A stretch of DNA of 64,000 nucleotides from Xiphydria camelus. Lineage: Eukaryota > Arthropoda > Insecta > Hymenoptera > Xiphydriidae. Under the pieces are notes generated by a model that did not search any database, was not told where the DNA came from, and saw only the letters and a list, made by a program, of their open reading frames with translations. The stretch covers positions 24,592,433-24,656,432 of the forward strand of contig OY783192.1 in assembly GCA_963678675.1 (NCBI GenBank). Reading direction: 5' to 3'. A program made the translations under genes and the position numbers. Below are positions 57,905 through 64,000 of the stretch, in pieces (the stretch's first letter is position 1; each line of letters begins with the position of its first letter).

Positions 57905-58870
57905 GGAACTCGTCTGGCACCTCTTGGTTAAGTCTCCCATTAAATACCATTTAAAAAATCCCATTGGATACCACTGACAGTCTGTCAAAGGTAAATCAAT
58001 GGGGTTTTGCCAATGGTATCTTTCCCACTTATACTACCATTCGACATCCCATTTATTTTCCCATTCGTTTAATGGTGTTTTCATACCGTTGACATTACCA
58101 TTCGTGAAATGGAATTAATTCCCATTCAATTATAATCATCCATCTCCCATTTGTTGAGTGATACTTTACTTAGCTATTTGTCCAAGACCGCCCGTGGCCG
58201 CAGCCGCGTCATCTCTGTTCGCGCTTCTTGGTCTGCCTTTCCTCCGCTTTCCTTCTGGCGCCTCGGTCGGTCTTCCCGCTGTCCCCTCGACTTTTTCCGA
58301 CTTTCCTGATCCGACGGCGCCCGAATCATCCTCCCCGCGTGCCCCATCTCCTCTTCCTCTGCCCATCTTCCCCTAACCTCACCTTTTCTTTCAACTTTTT
58401 TGAAACCCTCCTTTGAAATCTAGAGCAGTCCCCTGTCTTCCTCCTGCGTGTTCTTGCTGGCGGCACGCTCTGCTCTCCCCTGATCCGAAAAATCGCTGCG
58501 ATTATCCTGTAATATCGCTGTATCGGCACTGTTTCCTGCGATCGATCCGCGACGCGTCTAGTCGTAACCGGCTTCCGCATGGAACTCCGTTATTTGCCAT
58601 TGGACTCCCATTAGTTACCATTGGAACAAAATACCACTTGAATGTTCCCAGTAACTTGCCATTGGTCCTCCATTGGTAACGAATGGGAATATACATACCT
58701 TTCAATATTTCCCACTGATTTGCCAGTGGATTCCCATTTATATTGAATGGTAGAAAGTGCCAGTTCATTTTTCCCTCTGAATTTCCATTGCGATCCCATT
58801 GATTACCTTTAGGTCCCATTCATTACCATTAAACACTCAATGGAAAACTTTGCCAAAGAACGCTGTCTAT
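57905..58870. mobile_element. CCATT-word element with GC-rich core
   Basis: Dozens of CCCATT, ACCATT, CCATTGG and ATGG words crowd 57925-58155 and 58580-58860. Between them lies a 400-bp GC-rich core (58170-58570) of very different composition. The core's minus strand reads as Lys/Arg/Glu-rich frames (KLKEKVRLGEDGQRKRR, GRPTEAPEGKRRKGRPRS) with a frame change and no recognised family. It looks like foreign DNA captured between subterminal repeats. Confidence 0.45.
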
Positions 58871-59408
58871 AGAATGGCGGTTAGGTGGTTTCCGCGATTG
58901 CTTATTTTGCTCCGCTTAGTACCAGTGATGTTATATTTTGTGCCTTTACGATTACTGTACACTTTATCATCACACATCTTTCAATATAGTTCAATAAAGT
59001 TCACAAAATAATTGAAAACACGACTCAAATGCACGAGAAAACTGGCCACACAACGCTCGCAACACGTGTTCGCAGTTCGATTACAACGACTGAAATGGCT
59101 ATTCAGCCAACGTATTATATTTTCAATATTTGCTCCAAATTATCAATTAGCACTATCTGTACCTCATTTAGGAACTAATAGGGGTACCTTCGCACCGCAG
59201 GTACCGAGTGAAAGCGGCGAAACTCACTCTTAAACTCAATTTGCCATTTCCAAGCGCTCGGACTTGCTTCGAAAATTCGTCTTTTACGAGCACTTAACAT
59301 TTTTTTTCAACAATGGACGATGTCAGACATTACTCTTGACATGTTTTTACGCCATTTAAGCCAATACAAAAAATGGAAAAAAAAATTCCCACTAGATATT
59401 ACCCCTTA

Positions 59409-59580
59409 AGGTAGTATCAGACACGGCTACTTTTGCTGCGCAGCAGATTAAAATTACTGCACGCAACCAGGCTACAATCGCAAAGTTGCAGGTTGCATGA
59501 GTGTTCACACTTGCAGCAGTTCAAGTTGCGCAGTTTTTTAATCTGCTGCGCAGCAAAAGTAGCCGTGTCTGACACTACCT
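59409..59580. mobile_element. 172-bp MITE, TTA duplication
   Basis: AGGTAGTATCAGACACGGCT and complement flanked by TTA (59406-59408, 59581-59583). Arms of about 47 bp include CTGCGCAGCAG. 58870-59400 and 59584-59998 hold no recognised gene. Confidence 0.8.
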
Positions 59581-59999
59581 TTACATTTGCTATGTGGCAG
59601 ATCCTCACCCTGTATATCACTACCTCACATTGCTCGGCGCATCGCTTAAGAGAGCCTATATTGTTATCCCTACTCCATTCGCTACGGACTGTTTGTACAA
59701 CAATTCCTACTACGCTCATTAGCATTCACGTTCTAACGGCGGAAGAAGGAGGAAATATCGAACGTTGATCGTGAATTATGAATAGGGGAAAGCTGAATAA
59801 ACTCGAGTTGGCCACCGATTACCGAGACTAGTATAGTAAAAGGCAAACACCAATTTGAGTACTACATTTCACCCCACTCTCGCCCTACGCACGAGATTAA
59901 AAATCGAGTAGCCTGTAATTTCGACAAATCATTTTCAACTTAACGGTAGTCTTACGAAATTTCATCATTTCTCGATCGTTTCGTTTTCTCAGGCCCTCC

Positions 60000-60429
60000 C
60001 TATTGAAAAAATATCATAGATTCTCATCAAAACTTGTAAAAATCCCATGGAATCTCCATAGGAATTTGATGAGCTTCTGACACAGCAATTCCGGATACTC
60101 ACTGATAAAAATCTGAGGGGGATAAATAAGAAAATGTACTTATTGGATTTTATGTATATTTTTAAAAACAAATAAAATCTTGTAACGATTTATCAGTAAT
60201 TAGGTACGAATAGAATGGCGTATACAGATCTTTATTTTCTTTATAAGATTTTACTTGTTTTTGTAGATACATATGAAATTCGGTAAATTCATCTCAGATA
60301 CACAGATTCCAATAAATTCCTATCCGTCCTTCTCAAACTTTTCTAGTGGATATCTGGAATTGCTGTGTCAAAAGAACATCAGATTCCCATAAAAATTGTG
60401 TATGAAGATCTATGGAATCTTTTCAATAG
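60000..60429. mobile_element. 430-bp imperfect foldback
   Basis: Ends CTATTGAAAA and TTTTCAATAG with degenerate inverted interior (ATAGATTCTCATC, TTCTGACACAGCAATTCC / complement). It lies just beyond the UGT exon's splice donor, presumably in its intron. Confidence 0.6.
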
Positions 60430-60521
60430 AGCTTCGACAGACACGTATACCTACATACCTCCGAGTACACGGCGATAAACCGAGAGAAACACGTTTAAAG
60501 ATCGCGACAATCTATACTCAC

Positions 60522-61626
60522 TGAGAATGTCAAACTGAGGAATCCACTTCTTCACCATAAGATTCGCCGGTTTCCCCGGGAGCTCGTCGGCCTCCCACTT
60601 CCAGATGACCTTCTGCGGTATCCGACTGATGACCTTGAGAACTGCGTCCAACTTGTCCTTGGGCAGTGTGGCGGTCTTCACCATGGAACCCCAACTGAAC
60701 AAGAGCGCACCCTTGGTAGCCGAGTCGAGGAACTCTTGGATGTCCCGCGGCAGCGGATTCGCGGGACGTATATGAAGCCCGCCGATCTCGACAATATTCG
60801 GAAGCTGCGGCTTTGCGCCCATTAATGAGAAGTGAGTATTCACTAGCAGGGCCGAGGTGTTCCTAGCAATCTCTTGAAGCGGCGGTACGCCCGGTCCGAA
60901 GACTTTCTTAAGGATGGCGTGGGTGGGCGTCTGGAAGGTCGTCTCGAAGATGAAGCACTCCATGATCAGTCCCACGGTGTTGAGCACTCTCTCCGCGAAA
61001 TTCATCCGACTGGAGAAACCGTGGAAGGTGCTGGAGATGTAGCTGGGATTGTCGGGGTTGTTCATGCGACTGTTCACCCAGGGTATGATGTCGTGGGAGG
61101 AAAGAGCGACGAAGGGTGCGCGGAAGCGATGCACGAAACCCAGAAAGCAGTCGCTGTTGAAGGCCTCGGTCAGGATGACGTCGAAGTGTTCGTCGGATTC
61201 GATCAACCGGCGTACTTCCGGCAACCCGAGGTTCGCCTCGCACTGCGTGAGGCCCCACTCGCGCAGTTTCTCCATTTCCGAAAGGACCGACAGCGACGAT
61301 GACTCAACGTCGTTCACGTCGACGACGTCGACGAAAATCGAGCCGCCCTTCGACAGGTCGATGTCGCGATAATTCGGCAGCGCCTCATCGGCGCCGCCCG
61401 CCTTGGAGCGCGGGAAATAGCTGACGACCGTCACGTCGTGGCCGCGACGGGCGAGCTCCAACAGCAGAGGCCGAAAGACGTCAAAGTGGCTCTTGCCGGC
61501 GTGACCGAAGGTACCCAGGATTCTGTACTTCTCCGGAGTGACGGGCTTGGCTGCGAGGGCGAAGCTCGCCAGGAGCGCGACGATCCACCAGAGGATCGTC
61601 GCTGGAGCTGACGATCGCGCGCTCAT
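60522..61626 (-). CDS. UDP-glycosyltransferase, first coding exon
   Basis: Start chosen at 61626: MSARSSAP followed by a hydrophobic signal peptide (residues 9-26) before KPVTPEKYRILGTFGHAGKS. The ATG at 61758 in the same frame would add 44 residues that hide the signal. His47 in GKSHFDVF is the likely catalytic base, followed by LARRGHDVTVVSYFP. The N-terminal acceptor-binding domain runs to about residue 290. The donor domain begins at LFSWGSMV, continues with KVIWKWEADELPGK and ends at KKWIPQFDIL, where a consensus donor (CTCA|GTGAGTAT, phase 1) closes the exon. Insect UGTs are ER-membrane enzymes of about 520 residues that conjugate lipophilic compounds to UDP-sugars. The UGT signature (THGG...) and the C-terminal membrane anchor are not found in the window. 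No frame defect is visible in these 368 codons. Confidence 0.9.
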
Positions 61627-61831
61627 CTTCGCCGACTGGATCTTCCGAAAACTGTGACACTCAAATCGCACGGGTCGTCCGATGTAAATAATTAGAGGGG
61701 CCATCGAACGAACGGAAAAATTGCAGTTCTCTGAAAAGACTCGCCGGTATACGCGCACGTTCGAATCTCAACGCGGTATCTATCGCTAACTCATCACGCC
61801 TAAACACCGCCCGCGGGACACTCGCAGCTGC

Positions 61832-61837
61832 GACTGA
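61832..61837 (-). promoter_or_regulatory. Candidate initiator for the UGT gene
   Basis: The minus strand reads GCTCAGTCGC, containing the arthropod initiator TCAGT, about 206 bp before the chosen ATG in a GC-rich stretch. No convincing TATA box is placed for it. Weak evidence. Confidence 0.25.
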
Positions 61838-62666
61838 GCGGAGCTTATTCACTGCCGGTAGTTTTTACGTCAGGCCTGCGGGTGCCGTACGCGAAACAGT
61901 GCTCACCCGACGGAGCTGTCGAAATGAAGTTTGAGCGCTGCGATTATTTCAGACGGTCGCGTTTCTCTTTGCGCGATTTAGACGCGACAGATAAATCCGT
62001 ACCGGACGGGGAAAGACGGTTCGGCACGAATTGTAACGTACTCGAAAGTAATCTCGTAAGATAACTCGCGACGGGCGGGGGTCCTGTGAGGTAATAAATA
62101 TTGATTTTCAATCACCGACGTAATTACGGTCTGCGTATCGCACGACGCGAGCATTCGCACGGGTGAGAACTTTGTTGTCGACGAATAATAATCGTAACTC
62201 GAGTCAGCGCGGGTGGTAAAAGCGCACAGCTCGAGTTTTCTTCCCAAGTCGCATGTTTAGGCCGTTGTATAGTCCGTCTACGATGGGTCGTATATTCCCG
62301 TCGTGCGCTACATACACTACGCTCCTGGGGTCGGACTACGAGAGTTGCGCAATCTTCCCTCTCCCCCGCTCGCATGATCAACTCGACGGCGAGACAACTG
62401 ATTACATATAGAAGACGATTCGTTGTGCGTCGACGGCGCGGGCGTACGGATCACGCTCACGAAAATACCGACATCTCTCTCTAGCCGCGCGATTCGCCGC
62501 GACCTACCGCTGCGGACAATCGCGCACGTGTGCAGCGGAGGTGTGTGGCGAAACGCTGCCGAAGCGAGATCGCCCTGAGCGGGAATCAGAAGAGAATAGC
62601 GTAGTAAAGCATGCCACCCGTGGTCTCGCCGTCCGGAAAGAACGGTCGAGAGCCCGTGACATTCGC

Positions 62667-62676
62667 TATATAAAGG
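62667..62676 (+). promoter_or_regulatory. TATA box of a candidate divergent promoter
   Basis: TATATAAAGG in a CpG-rich segment (62100-62870), with a predicted start near 62697. It points away from the UGT gene. The downstream transcript is unknown; the repeats at 62695-62840 would be in it. Confidence 0.35.
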
Positions 62677-62694
62677 CGGCGGTAAACACGCGGG

Positions 62695-63300
62695 ATTCGG
62701 CGAATGCCGAGCAATGCTCGCCGATGTCAACGAGGCTTTACGGTCGAGCCCGAACATTCGGAATTTGGCGAATACCGAGCGACAGCTCTACCCGGCGAAC
62801 GCCGAGTAGTGTGGACTCGGAAGGTCGGTTCTTACCTGAGGCTTATAAATAAGTGCAAACTTCTTCAATGTTCTTAAAATGTATGTGAGTTTCAGAGTTA
62901 TTTGCAAAAGTCGAGAGAGCATCCTGAACGAATACTTCGGATGCAGCGTTTACACAGTGCTTCTTTAGTTATAGCTGAACGTTATTCCCATACGCATCGA
63001 TGTAATATTACAAGTACATTTTTTCAATTTTTATAATAGCAATGTTCCATCGCACCTTAAGCGGACGTCTATATCGGTTCTTACCGTTCATTATTATCGC
63101 GATAATTAAATTTAGAGTTAATCCCGCCATCCGTCGCAATGGCGAGACGAGTGGTATGTTTCGATGAATCTAGGCTGTTATTGAGCTTGCAGCCCCGTCA
63201 ATCTTTCCTGGAAAGGTTAATTATCGGACGTCGCAATTAACGACAGCTCTACTTGGCGAATGCCGAGCAGTGTGGACTCGGAAGGTCGGTTCTTACCACT
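62695..63300 (+). repeat. GGCGAATGCCGAG repeats and a 60-bp direct duplication
   Basis: GGCGAATGCCGAGCA or variants occur at about 62699, 62767, 62795 and 63256. A 60-bp stretch including GTGTGGACTCGGAAGGTCGG and TTCTTACC is present at 62778-62838 and again at 63239-63297. The repeated GGTTCTTACC could hold a donor on the minus strand (GGTAAGAACC). Function unknown. Confidence 0.5.
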
Positions 63301-63507
63301 TCATTATAATCGCCAATCTAGTCGATTACTAATGTTGATTTCGTTTTTTTTTTCCTGTAGAATCCTTCAAAGAGATATGTAGGGTAATCATGTATTTCAT
63401 GCGATAAGAACTTCTTACTAGTGGATCAAAAACGTATTTCTTATTTAATTCAAAACGTTCAGTTTCGTACTCTTTTATCATCGATTCTCCAGTTTTTCTA
63501 AGCATAT

Positions 63508-63966
63508 GTCAAAAGGCATGCGTGGGAAAATGGCTGCAATGTCTAGAATTTTTCTGTCAGCTCTTTCTCCAATACATTATGTATAATTAATATGATAGCC
63601 ACGTCCGACACTCAAGTCTTTTGTTATATACACTAATCACTTTTTTAAGTATATGTCAAAAGGCATGCGTGGGAAAATGGCGGCCATTTGCATACAATTT
63701 TCCTGCAACTTTCCGACTCAAGTCTTCGTTCCGTCCACATGCCAATTTTATTTTAATGTCTAACACATCAATAATAGTCTATAGTTTCAAAGGCATGCAT
63801 GGCAAAATAACTGAAAAATCGAAAAAACATCCGTTAACTTTTACGACTCCAAAATGTACCTACTTATCCATTCGCGCTACTCACACACACATGTAAATAT
63901 TTTTTTCGGGCTAGTTACGATGTAGGTACGTTTCCATACTTCCAATAGGCATGTGTGGGAAAATCA
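63508..63966 (+). repeat. Four spaced copies of AAAGGCATGCGTGGGAAAAT
   Basis: Starts near 63511, 63657, 63789 and 63946, spacing about 146, 132 and 157 bp, with the surroundings also loosely similar (AATTTT(C/T)CTG, TCTTT). A degenerate tandem array that may continue past the window edge. Confidence 0.6.
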
Positions 63967-64000
63967 CTCAAAATCTCGATTTTTTCTTACAAGATTACGC

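Noticed and set aside
60874..61302. Long plus-strand frame of 142 codons
   Set aside because: It lies antisense within the UGT exon and reflects that exon's GC-rich codon use.

Overview
This is an insect nuclear window, most likely hymenopteran. Exons are split by short GT-AG introns, host-gene pieces are GC/CpG-rich, and the intergenic DNA is AT-rich. The only well-preserved host gene piece is the N-terminal exon of a UDP-glycosyltransferase on the minus strand (60522-61626). The rest is almost entirely transposable elements (TEs), many nested inside each other, plus three decayed gene copies.

Layout. 1-1054: decayed 3' end of a transposase-like gene. 2.5-10.4 kb: TIR and foldback elements, two mariner/Tc1-type transposase remnants, and the first copy of a composite element here called family A. 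10.9-13.1 kb: a 2.2-kb element with TTA duplications. 13.3-17.4 kb: a TIR element with CACNGTG subterminal repeats that encloses a protein kinase D (PKD) pseudogene (PH domain plus kinase N-lobe, introns kept, three in-frame stops) and a TTCGTTAACGAA-rich foldback. 18-20.4 kb: two further elements built on short repeats, one with a 15-bp minisatellite. 21-26 kb: palindromic family B, an intact 131-codon ORF and a GC-rich TATA promoter. 26.3-31.3 kb: family A copy 3, carrying a palindromic insert and a complete 1-kb Helitron. 34.9-38 kb: an LTR-like segment and a decayed BEN-domain gene broken by a MITE. 41.1-47.2 kb: a large GACGT-rich element whose core is a near 2-kb palindrome. It carries 5S-rRNA-like internal promoter sequence in both arms and is interrupted by family A copy 2. 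50.8-54.2 kb: a 3.4-kb element with 52-bp TIRs. 55-60.4 kb: MITEs, a second Helitron with a piece of its helicase, and a CCATT-rich element. 60.5-64 kb: the UGT exon, its upstream region and short dispersed repeats.

The genes do not form a pathway. The window mainly records successive transposition. Nesting gives relative ages, and several insertions can be checked against an 'empty' copy elsewhere in the same window. The most unusual items are the PKD fragment enclosed in a TIR element, the 5S-derived box A/box C pair inside a giant palindrome whose loop is the element's own terminus, and family A, which has a hairpin 3' end and no visible target duplication.
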